Assembly (NCBI RefSeq): GCF_001886815.1
Contig: NZ_CP018099.1
Span: forward strand, 2,912,501 to 2,976,500
Length of the DNA: 64,000 nt
Direction: 5' to 3'
DNA from: Caldithrix abyssi DSM 13497
GTDB lineage: Bacteria; Calditrichota; Calditrichia; Calditrichales; Calditrichaceae
The notes beneath the pieces are model-generated. The model had not been told where the DNA came from. It did no database searches and saw only the letters and a list, made by a program, of their open reading frames with translations. How positions within the stretch are numbered: the stretch's first letter is position 1; each line of letters opens with the position of its first letter. The position numbers and the translations under genes are program-made. This document shows, piece by piece, positions 1 to 7,377 of this stretch.

Positions 1-58
1 GTTACCCGTCACGCGTTACTTGTTACGCTGTCAAGTGCCTGGCGTACTTTGCGGATTT

Positions 59-150
59 TTTGCGCTCTTAGTGGTTCGTTTTTGGTTGCGGCTTGGCTGC
101 CCTGAAATGCTTTCTTTAAAAAACGTAAAGTCTTAGCGTGCGAAAATTTT
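59..150 (+). repeat. Imperfect direct repeat, copy A
   Basis: This segment shares a near-identical core of about 50 bases (TGGTTCGTTTTTGGTTGCGG followed by CTTGGCTGCCCTG) with copy B at about 290-385. The similarity continues more weakly through CTTT-rich sequence to a shared GAAAATTTTTG end. Function is unknown; it may be a dispersed intergenic repeat. Confidence 0.75.
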
Positions 151-289
151 TGCTCTGTTTTAAAAAGTAAATTGTGCCGATTTGCTTGGTTTTCGTCTTA
201 CATGTTGAGATATAGTTCTATTTTTTCTTTTCGATCTTGGCTTTCCCTTTTCAGCTGACGCTGAACAGAAGGGTTTGCGTGAAAAAATC

Positions 290-385
290 TTTGCGCTCTT
301 TGTGGTTCGTTTTTGGTTGCGGCTTGGCTGCCCTGGAATACTTTTTTTAAAGATGCCGCTGTTTAGCCTGTGAAAATTTTTGTGA
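290..385 (+). repeat. Imperfect direct repeat, copy B
   Basis: Second copy of the repeat at 59-150, in the same orientation about 230 bases downstream. The best-conserved part begins TTTGCGCTCTT and runs through GGCTTGGCTGCCCTGG. Both copies lie outside any gene. Confidence 0.75.
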
Positions 386-525
386 TCGTGGCTTCGATAC
401 GCCTCGTCCTTCAATAGCACAATCAGGATAATAAACCGCCGGCGCTCATTGAGGCAATTAATTTTTGAAATTGCATCGAAAAAACTGTAATATTATGTAG
501 TTTAATAAATCTAATTCAGGGGGCC

Positions 526-1755
526 ATGATGAGGAGTCTTCGCGTTTCCGTTTCCATGTTTTCTCTTTTAATCTTTATTTTACTCTCCTGTTCTAAAGAA
601 TTGCCTTTTGAGTCCCATAACGATCTATCCACGCCGCAGGTTACTCTGCAAACGATTGAGGGCAGCACCGTTTACGAAGGAGTTTTGCCGGGCGGCGCTC
701 TTTTTAAGATCTGGATGCCCGACAACTGGAACAACAAGCTGGTTATTTTTGCGCACGGTTATGTGGATCCCACCCAGCCGGTGGCCATTCCCGAATCGCA
801 GCTAACTTTAGAAGATGGCACGTATGTTCCCGATCTGGTTACCGAAATGGGCTACGCCTTTGCCACCACCAGCTATCGAGAAAACGGTTTTGTCGTTCAG
901 GAAGCGATTATCGATCTGGTTGAACTGGAATTTAAGTTCGAAGAACTTTTACCAGAGCCGGAATTTGTTTACCTGATTGGCGGTTCGGAAGGCGGATTAA
1001 TAACGATTAAATCGTTGGAAATGAAAGAATTGTACGATGGCGGTCTGGCCCTGTGCGGCCCGATTGGCGATTTTCAGAGGCAGGTCAATTACGTTGGCGA
1101 TTTTCGCGTATTGTACGATTACTTTTTCCCTGGCGTTTTACCCGGCAGCCCGATGGAAATTCCGGATGAATTGATCGCCAACTGGGAAAGCAAATATGTG
1201 CCCAGAATCCTGAGCCTGATGCAAACCTATCCCGACCGTGTTCAGCAGCTCATCCGCTGCGCCAGAGCGCCGGTTGATCCAAACGATCCTGCGACCTTGG
1301 CCCAAACGGTGTTGGGTGTTTTGTGGTACAATGTGTTTGCCACCAACGATCTGGTGGCCCGCGTGGGCGGCAACCCATACGACAACATGGATCGTCAGTA
1401 CCACGGCTCCGGCGACGACCAGTACCTGAACAAAAATGTGCAGCGCTTTAAGGCCGATCCCGAAGCGCTGGCCAATTTAAAACGCATGTACGACACCACC
1501 GGTGACCTCAACAGGCCGGTTGTGACCATGCACACGGTGGGCGACCCGATTGTTCCGGCCTGGCACGAACGCCTTTACCGGGAAAAGGTTTTCCCTGAAA
1601 ACGGACGCATCATGTACACCAACGAGTTCATCTGGCGCTATGGCCATTGTAATTTTACCAAAGAGGAAGTGCTAAAAGGTTTTACCTTAATGATCCAAAA
1701 GGCCAAGCTTTTCAAGGAACTGCAATTGCCGATGCCAAGCATGGTCGTCCGTTAA
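526..1755 (+). CDS. Lipoprotein alpha/beta-hydrolase-like protein
   Basis: Probable cell-envelope hydrolase. The N-terminus is a lipoprotein signal with an LLSC lipobox (Cys22), so the mature protein should be membrane-anchored. An AHG strand-turn near residue 76-78 (oxyanion-hole-like) and a GGSEGG nucleophile elbow with Ser154 fit an alpha/beta-hydrolase fold. A late His in the GHC region could complete a triad. The substrate is not evident. The start could be the ATG at 526 or the second ATG at 529; a GGGGG Shine-Dalgarno just upstream suits 529 slightly better. The gene stands alone on the plus strand, with repeats upstream and a non-coding stretch downstream, so it is probably monocistronic. 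Family placement rests on motifs only. Confidence 0.7.
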   Translation: MMRSLRVSVSMFSLLIFILLSCSKELPFESHNDLSTPQVTLQTIEGSTVYEGVLPGGALFKIWMPDNWNNKLVIFAHGYVDPTQPVAIPESQLTLEDGTYVPDLVTEMGYAFATTSYRENGFVVQEAIIDLVELEFKFEELLPEPEFVYLIGGSEGGLITIKSLEMKELYDGGLALCGPIGDFQRQVNYVGDFRVLYDYFFPGVLPGSPMEIPDELIANWESKYVPRILSLMQTYPDRVQQLIRCARAPVDPNDPATLAQTVLGVLWYNVFATNDLVARVGGNPYDNMDRQYHGSGDDQYLNKNVQRFKADPEALANLKRMYDTTGDLNRPVVTMHTVGDPIVPAWHERLYREKVFPENGRIMYTNEFIWRYGHCNFTKEEVLKGFTLMIQKAKLFKELQLPMPSMVVR

Positions 1756-2096
1756 AATCGGTGGTAATATCATTCTAAAATCGCCATTGGGGCTGTCCCA
1801 GAAGTTGGAGTAGTTGAACACTGGCCTTTCATTCTATTTAAATTACAAGGATAAGAGACCGTCCAGTAGCCTCCTTAAAACAACAAGAGGATTTCCTGGG
1901 CTGGTCTTCACTCCTTTCAAATTTTCCGGACGCAAACTGGCGCTTCATTTAAAATGACAGGACGAGACAGATAGGAATTAAAATAAAAAAATGCGCCATA
2001 TTAAACAATACTGTAAATTTCAATTTTTGAGACAGCATCTTAAAGATTCCACTAAGGGCGTGGGCTTAAAAAAAGAGCGGCGAAATATTCAGAGAT
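1756..2096. other. Non-coding region, possible decayed MITE-like ends
   Basis: No gene is visible between the convergent lipoprotein gene and the minus-strand gene at 2097-3020. GGCTGTCCCA occurs at 1791-1800, and near the other end TGAGACAGC at 2028-2036 reads GCTGTCTCA on the opposite strand. These match the ends of the palindromic element at about 7186-7360, so this may be a diverged or composite relative about 245 bases long. The interior shows no reading frame worth naming. Confidence 0.4.
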
Positions 2097-3020
2097 TTAA
2101 ATGGGATAAAATTTCTTGAGCGCGTTTTCATAGCGTAAAAACCAATCAAAATGCACGTTTTGCATTTCTTCCTGTAGCTCCAATAAATACGCCGATGGAT
2201 TACGGCTGGAAATTCGCAATCGCTCCGTCTCCGCCAGATACAATAGGTGCAAAAACTGCAAAAACGCTTCCTGCACGTCCAGTATCATCCCTGCTTTTTC
2301 TTCCACCTTCTTTTTAATAAACGATTCAAATTCCTCGTTCTTTTCATCAATATGTAATTGGCCGTCTTCCCACAAGGCAAAGGTTAATTGAAAAGCAAGG
2401 AGATTCCATTCATCAAACTTATTTTGCAAAAAATGCAGTTTATTTTTAATTAATCGATTGACGAAATATGGAATGCGGCACAATCGCGGATCATTAAATA
2501 AAGCCAGGGTGTAAAACATCCGGCCTTTGGTATTTTCTCCGAGCTTAAAATAGGCGGCTCCTTCAATCTGGCGCAAAAAAACATGTTCGCCGAAATGCAA
2601 AACATAATTTTCAACCGCTTCAATGGTTCTCTTGTACTCTTCTTCCTGAAAAAAGACCTCCGCCGGGTGCAAATTATCCAGAATAAAATCATAATGCTGT
2701 TCGTTCAGCCTCTCGGCCAGCGCCTTATTCAGGCCTTTTTGCAAAAAGCGAAAGTCTTCCTTTAACGCCTGCAGTTCTTTGATATTTTTATAATTCTGGC
2801 GCAAATGCGCTAAAAAAAGCAGTTCGTTATTTTTCTGCTTATTTAACTCTTCTGCCAGAAATTGAACGGCCTCCATTTTTTGAGGGATATCCTGCGGAGC
2901 GTCCACGGTACGATGCCACAACTCCAGTTCGCGTAAGGCCTGTTTTAAATTAAACGAAGAAAGATTACGGCGGTACAGCTCTTTGGACTGATTTTCCACG
3001 CTAAACAGACTTAACTGCAT
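2097..3020 (-). CDS. Hypothetical helical protein
   Basis: I do not recognise this protein. It is about 307 residues, without signal peptide or membrane segment, rich in Leu, Glu, Lys and Phe, and apparently almost all alpha-helical. Spacing of aromatic and Ala/Leu positions is weakly reminiscent of TPR-like helical repeats, most clearly around the middle (GAAYFKLGENTKGR). The start is placed at the ATG at 3020 (MQLSLF) because GGGAG precedes it at a good distance; a longer GTG-initiated frame to 3050 would place that Shine-Dalgarno inside the gene. It is separated from the permease gene upstream by about 210 bases, so it probably has its own promoter. It is likely cytoplasmic. Confidence 0.6.
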   Translation of the reverse strand: MQLSLFSVENQSKELYRRNLSSFNLKQALRELELWHRTVDAPQDIPQKMEAVQFLAEELNKQKNNELLFLAHLRQNYKNIKELQALKEDFRFLQKGLNKALAERLNEQHYDFILDNLHPAEVFFQEEEYKRTIEAVENYVLHFGEHVFLRQIEGAAYFKLGENTKGRMFYTLALFNDPRLCRIPYFVNRLIKNKLHFLQNKFDEWNLLAFQLTFALWEDGQLHIDEKNEEFESFIKKKVEEKAGMILDVQEAFLQFLHLLYLAETERLRISSRNPSAYLLELQEEMQNVHFDWFLRYENALKKFYPI

Positions 3021-3231
3021 CTTCACAAACTCCCTATTCAATACGCTCACTTTTTAATGGGTGAGCCGTCATTAATACCGCCGGCTGTTTTCTATCAAAC
3101 TTTTCCACGCTCCATTAACAACAATGCCCCTACCAAATTCAGACAATGTCCGGCAAGGAGATACCGCCTGCGGCATTTTTAAGCTTTGATAAATGTAAAT
3201 AGAAACTGGTATTAATTTCAACCGCATCCAT

Positions 3232-5010
3232 TTAAAAATAGTAAAAATAAATTAAAGCAACGGAGATGGTCATAATAAACAACTGCATGGGCAGCCCCAC
3301 GCGTAAAAAGTCCTTAAAGCGATAGCCGCCCGGCCCATACACCATAATATTCGTCTGGTAACTAATGGGCGTGGCAAAGCTGGAAGAAACGGCGATGGCC
3401 AGGGTCAGAATAAAAGGCCTTGGATCGACCTGCATTTCAGTGGTAACGGCCAGCACAATCGGGAAAACAAGGGCTGCTGCGGCGTTATTGGTGATAATAT
3501 TGGTGTAGCTGCTGGCAACCAGAAAGACTCCGGCCAGAACGCCGATTATTCCAAAGGCGCTGCCCCCCAGGATAATAAAATGGGCAAAAAACTGCGCCAC
3601 GCCCGAATTTTTAATTCCAGCGGCAATGCCAAAGGCTGTTGCAATAATGACCAGCACGCGAAAATCAACCGCCTCTCTGGCCTCTTCGAGCGAAATGGTG
3701 CGCGTTAACAAAAGAATCATTACGGAGAGCCCGGCCGCCACAACAATGGGCATCAAATGTAAAACAAACATGGTCACCATCAGAGCAATCGTTCCAACGG
3801 CAATAATCTGGTTTTTAAGCGGTTTGGAAGGCACCTTTACGCTTTCCGAAACCAGTAAAAAATCACGCGAATGATAATACTTTTTCAAAAAACTTTTATG
3901 GGCCAACAACAGCAAGGTATCGCCCGATTTCAAAACAATATCGCCGATTTTCTTTTTTATGCGTTCGCCGTTACGATGAATGGCAATAATCACCGCATCA
4001 TATTTTTGACGGAAGTTACTTTCGCGCACGTTTTGTCCGATAAGAGGCGAACTGTTGGAAATCACCACTTCAAATGGGCGGATCTGCGAAGAGTCGTACT
4101 GTTTTAAATCTAATGCGGCGTCCTCGATCAATTTTAAGCCGGGCGTTTTTTGCAGTTCAAGAATGGTTTTGGGCAGGCCGGTAAAAAACAGCCGATCCCC
4201 GACTCTTATGACCTCATCTGGCCTGGCGGGAGCAATGATTTCGCCATTACGTTCGATCTGAAACAGAAATAAGCCGGCCAGATGTCGCAGCCCGGCTTCT
4301 TCAATGGTTTTGCCAATGCCTTTATACTCCGGCGTAACTTTTAAAGCGACCACAAACTCACGCGTATTTTCTTCCAGTTTAATCAAAGCTTCTTTACGAT
4401 CCGGCAAAAATCTGCTCACCACAAAAACAATGAACAATAAACCGCTTATGGCCACCGGCACACCGATTTTGGAAATTTCAAACATTTCCATGCCTTTAAT
4501 GCCGCTCTCTTCCATTAAACCGTAAATAATTAAGTTGGTGCTCGTACCGATCAACGTACACATCCCACCGAGGATGGCGGCATAAGACAGGGGAATAAAA
4601 AATTTGGAAGGCGATAAATTAGAGCGCTCTGTCCAGCTTTTTAAGGTAGGGATTAACAGCGCAACCACAGGCGTATTATTGATAAAAGCCGAGACCGTTG
4701 TAACAGGAAACAAAATGCGCATCAACTTTTTACGATAGCCCGAATGATTACTTTTGCCAAACAAAAAATTCTGCAGCCGGCCCATTAAGCCAGAATTACT
4801 CAACCCAGCCGCTACAATGAACAAAAATCCAATGGTCAGCATACCTTCATTGGAAAAACCGACAAAGGCTTCTTTTACATTTATTACCTTGCCAAGGATT
4901 AAGAGAAAGAGAAAAGAAAGAAGCGTCAATTCTGTTTCAAAAATTTCTTTGACTAAAAAATAGGTCGTCAAAATAAGTAGAATTAAGGTGTACCAGAATT
5001 GAAAATCCAT
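3232..5010 (-). CDS. SLC13-family permease with two RCK_C domains
   Basis: Inner-membrane transporter of the divalent anion/sodium symporter (SLC13/CitT-like) group. The N-terminal half has hydrophobic segments from residue 8 onward, including an NNTPVVALL stretch near 111-119 and a GTSTNLI signature near 155-161. A cytoplasmic insert at about 218-385 holds two TrkA-C (RCK_C) domains, each ending in a GD-type strand (RVGDRLFF, KSGDTLLLL). A second membrane half follows, with an inverted-repeat counterpart (ATPISYQTN) near residue 550. Family members with this layout carry sulfate, dicarboxylates or other anions; the substrate cannot be read from sequence. GGAGT precedes the ATG. It is transcribed in the same direction as the NusG-like gene, 143 bases away. 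Confidence 0.88.
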   Translation of the reverse strand: MDFQFWYTLILLILTTYFLVKEIFETELTLLSFLFLLILGKVINVKEAFVGFSNEGMLTIGFLFIVAAGLSNSGLMGRLQNFLFGKSNHSGYRKKLMRILFPVTTVSAFINNTPVVALLIPTLKSWTERSNLSPSKFFIPLSYAAILGGMCTLIGTSTNLIIYGLMEESGIKGMEMFEISKIGVPVAISGLLFIVFVVSRFLPDRKEALIKLEENTREFVVALKVTPEYKGIGKTIEEAGLRHLAGLFLFQIERNGEIIAPARPDEVIRVGDRLFFTGLPKTILELQKTPGLKLIEDAALDLKQYDSSQIRPFEVVISNSSPLIGQNVRESNFRQKYDAVIIAIHRNGERIKKKIGDIVLKSGDTLLLLAHKSFLKKYYHSRDFLLVSESVKVPSKPLKNQIIAVGTIALMVTMFVLHLMPIVVAAGLSVMILLLTRTISLEEAREAVDFRVLVIIATAFGIAAGIKNSGVAQFFAHFIILGGSAFGIIGVLAGVFLVASSYTNIITNNAAAALVFPIVLAVTTEMQVDPRPFILTLAIAVSSSFATPISYQTNIMVYGPGGYRFKDFLRVGLPMQLFIMTISVALIYFYYF

Positions 5011-5153
5011 TTTTTACTCCAACGCCGCTCAGCGTTTTTATTCGTTGTTACAACTCTGTTCTGGTGCAAAATTTATTGAATAAATTAAATACTTAAAAAT
5101 TTATTATCAGTTGTTGATTTTTATCAAAAAAAAACTGGGAAATTAAATAGCGG

Positions 5154-5675
5154 CTAATAAACATCCCGGACGGGCTCTTGAGGATCTCGCACTTTTTTCA
5201 CATAATCGCTATCGATTTCAACCGATACCGTTTGCATAATGCCTTCAATGCTCACAACCAGACGTGTTTTACCTCGTAAACTCTTTACCATACCCTTCAG
5301 GCCGCGGAAAGGTCCCTCTTCAATGACCACAAGTTCGCCCGGCTTTATGTAATTTTCGAGCTGGATTTTTTCTGGATGTTCAAGCATTTGTTTTAAAGAT
5401 TCTATCTGCCAGTCAGGAATCACGGCCGGCACACCGTTAAAATTTACTATTTTGACCACGCCTTTGGTTTGCAGCACATCAAAACGATTTTTATAGTCAA
5501 TTCTGACAAACAGGTAGCTGCTGAAAAGAGGCATGTCCACTTTTTTCTTGCGATCCTTCCACTGCCGAACGCGTTTGATCAGGGGCAAATACGCCGTAAT
5601 TTCCTTCTCGATAAGCCCTTCATAGACTTTTTTCTCGTGCCGTGGTCGTGTGTAAATGGCGTACCAGTGTTCCAT
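5154..5675 (-). CDS. NusG-like specialised antiterminator (UpxY/RfaH type)
   Basis: Paralogue of the elongation factor NusG. The N-terminal NGN domain begins with the typical WYAIYTRPRHEKKV and continues to about residue 110 (YLFVRI, VVKIVNF). A C-terminal KOW domain at about 117-165 contains the GELVVIEEGPFRGLKG signature. The 173-residue length and sequence style match the UpxY/LoaP/RfaH class, which load onto RNA polymerase at particular operons and suppress termination, often for surface polysaccharide genes. Here it is a stand-alone gene between a phosphodiesterase-like enzyme and a permease, about 20 kb from the capsule genes. Its target operon is not obvious. Core NusG should be encoded elsewhere. 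Confidence 0.88.
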   Translation of the reverse strand: MEHWYAIYTRPRHEKKVYEGLIEKEITAYLPLIKRVRQWKDRKKKVDMPLFSSYLFVRIDYKNRFDVLQTKGVVKIVNFNGVPAVIPDWQIESLKQMLEHPEKIQLENYIKPGELVVIEEGPFRGLKGMVKSLRGKTRLVVSIEGIMQTVSVEIDSDYVKKVRDPQEPVRDVY

Positions 5676-5783
5676 CTATGCGATTCCCTCATTCTTAATT
5701 TAAAGGTTGTAGAATTTACAACAATTTCCAAACAAATCAATTTTTTCTAAATTAGATGAGGAGAAATTTTAAAGGTAACTGCC

Positions 5784-7106
5784 TCAAATCTCGAAAAAAT
5801 TTTTTATCAGCCCAAATACATCGGTTATGTCTTTCACACCGTTTTTCGGGGTTATTTTGCGCGTCAACAAAAAGGCGTTGTTATAGGTATGCGTGCCATT
5901 AAACATCGTTTGCTCAAATGTCTTTTTTGCCCACAAAACGCCTTTAAAATCGTATCCTTCTTCAGGCAGTATTAGCAAATCCGGAATATTTTTAAATTGA
6001 AGCGGATCAACAAAAATTTGATGGTCCAAAGTTTTGGGCAGCCCGTATCCTTCGTATCCGCGAACAACCTTTTGCACAACCGGTTTTCCATTGGGATCTT
6101 TTAACTGCATCAATTTTGCGCTGAGTTCATTACAAATGGTTTCATATTCAATTCCCGCTTGAACTTTGCCTGTTTTTTCCCGGCCTTTTAAATTGAGATA
6201 GATTCTTCCGGGATACAGACTGTAGGCGGTGGTAAATTCGTGCAAATCTTTCAGGTTTTGAGGGGGAGCCTGTTTAAAATAAAGATAGCCGTTTTCCATT
6301 AGCCAGCGATTCAGGTTTACTTCGTATTTAAGCCTGGTAAATCCGTGATCCGAAAGCAATAGTAAAGGGGCGTCGTCCGGCAACTGTTTAAAAAATTGAC
6401 CAAGAAGGCTATCCAACTTTTGATAAAAATTAAAAAAATAAGCGGAATAAGGCTCCACCCTTTCTTCGTAATACCTCCAGAAAAAATGATGCAGACGGTC
6501 GGTCTCCATTATGTGTCCCATAAAAAAATCCCATGGCCCGTTTTCGTAAAAATAGCGTAGCATCTCGAAACGCTTTTCCATAATCTCGATTAGTTGATGA
6601 TAAAATTTATCCGGATCTTTCTTTCCCGCTTCCACATCCGCATCAATCCGATAGCCCTTAGCTTTTAGAAAGGAGCCGATGGCCGGTGGATAAGTCCCCT
6701 TTGCCAGATCAGATCCTAAAAAGCCACTCACTACGATTCCATTTACTTTTGTCGGGGGATAGGTAACGGGCACATTTAAACTAAAAACGCGTTTTCCCAC
6801 CTCCGAAAGTAACTGCAGCAGCGTTTTCTTTTTTAAATGTTTTGCATTGGGCACAAACCACTCCAACGTACCGGGATCTCGCTCAATAAAGCCGGTGATT
6901 CCGTGTTCTGCCGGTTTTGCTCCGGTCCAGAACGAGGCCCAGGCCACCGAAGAAATGGGGGGATGGACGGAGTCTATTTTAAAAAGAGCAGATTCCTTTA
7001 GCAATTTTCCCACATGAGGCATATTGCCCTCTGCGACCATCTTTTTCAATAAACTAAAAGGCACGCCATCCAGGGCTATGACTACTAATTGCTTGCGTTC
7101 GTTCAT
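5784..7106 (-). CDS. Alkaline-phosphatase-superfamily phosphodiesterase
   Basis: Predicted metal-dependent phosphatase/phosphodiesterase related to type I nucleotide pyrophosphatases. Metal ligands are in the expected order: Asp13 (ALDG), TDRxxHH around 202-207, SDHG around 252-255 and a late GTH near residue 412. The nucleophile position falls in PPISSVAW around residues 49-56 (Ser52 or Ser53 instead of the common Thr). The AEHGITGF segment is typical of the bacterial AP-superfamily group often annotated as type I phosphodiesterase. There is no signal peptide, so it is probably cytoplasmic. The substrate is unknown; phospho- or sulfo-esters are possible. It lies about 110 bases upstream of the NusG-like gene in the same direction. 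Confidence 0.82.
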   Translation of the reverse strand: MNERKQLVVIALDGVPFSLLKKMVAEGNMPHVGKLLKESALFKIDSVHPPISSVAWASFWTGAKPAEHGITGFIERDPGTLEWFVPNAKHLKKKTLLQLLSEVGKRVFSLNVPVTYPPTKVNGIVVSGFLGSDLAKGTYPPAIGSFLKAKGYRIDADVEAGKKDPDKFYHQLIEIMEKRFEMLRYFYENGPWDFFMGHIMETDRLHHFFWRYYEERVEPYSAYFFNFYQKLDSLLGQFFKQLPDDAPLLLLSDHGFTRLKYEVNLNRWLMENGYLYFKQAPPQNLKDLHEFTTAYSLYPGRIYLNLKGREKTGKVQAGIEYETICNELSAKLMQLKDPNGKPVVQKVVRGYEGYGLPKTLDHQIFVDPLQFKNIPDLLILPEEGYDFKGVLWAKKTFEQTMFNGTHTYNNAFLLTRKITPKNGVKDITDVFGLIKNFFEI

Positions 7107-7185
7107 GGTTTCAAATCTCGCTGCGATTTATTTTTCCTGCGTAACAAAGAGAATAATATACGACATAAAAGGAATTAAAAAAACA

Positions 7186-7360
7186 GAGGCTGTCCCAAAA
7201 GCGATATCAAATGTATATTTTTAAAATAATATGAAAAAGTTTACAATAGCCCTCACCCCCTTTCCCCGTCTCCCGATTTCGGGAGAGGGGGAATTAAAGG
7301 GGGTGAGGGGAAGAAAAACTTTATAAAAATACATTTTCTTTGACTTTTGGGACAGCCCCT
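7186..7360. mobile_element. MITE-like palindromic element
   Basis: A non-coding element of about 175 bases bounded by a perfect 14-base inverted repeat, GGCTGTCCCAAAAG at 7188-7201 and its complement at 7344-7357. Similarity continues inward (AATGTATATTTTT versus AATGTATTTTTAT, and AAAGTTT on both sides). GGCTGTCCCAAAAG resembles terminal repeats of several DDE-transposase insertion sequences, so this could be a non-autonomous derivative. No target-site duplication is obvious. It sits just downstream of the polyferredoxin operon and may also act in its 3' end. Confidence 0.65.
7250..7309. repeat. Large nested hairpin inside the MITE-like element
   Basis: A 14-base perfect stem (CCCTCACCCCCTTT at 7250-7263 with its complement at 7296-7309) encloses a second stem-loop made from CTCCCGA and TCGGGAG at 7270-7285. 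RNA from either strand would fold strongly. No U-tract follows on the minus strand, so it is not a standard intrinsic terminator, but it could block 3' exonucleases at the end of the 12.2-7.4 kb transcript. Confidence 0.8.
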
Positions 7361-7377
7361 GACCTGAGGAAGGAAAA

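Larger units (their letters stand above)
1..525. other. Non-coding region with direct repeat and hairpin
   Basis: No convincing gene is present. The only open frame (about 160-420, minus) is low in complexity and has no recognisable domain. The region carries two imperfect copies of a roughly 90-base sequence and a short hairpin at about 245-272 (arms TTCAGC/GCTGAA extended by CCCTT/AAGGG). It lies upstream of the plus-strand lipoprotein gene at 526 and so should contain that gene's promoter, but I see no clear -35/-10 pair. Confidence 0.6.

Noticed and set aside
160-420. 86-residue minus-strand gene
   Set aside because: Low-complexity basic sequence crossing a direct repeat, no recognisable domain and no ribosome site.
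7250-7309. Classical intrinsic terminator of the polyferredoxin operon
   Set aside because: The stem is strong but no T-run follows on the minus strand, so I list it as a hairpin within a MITE-like element instead.
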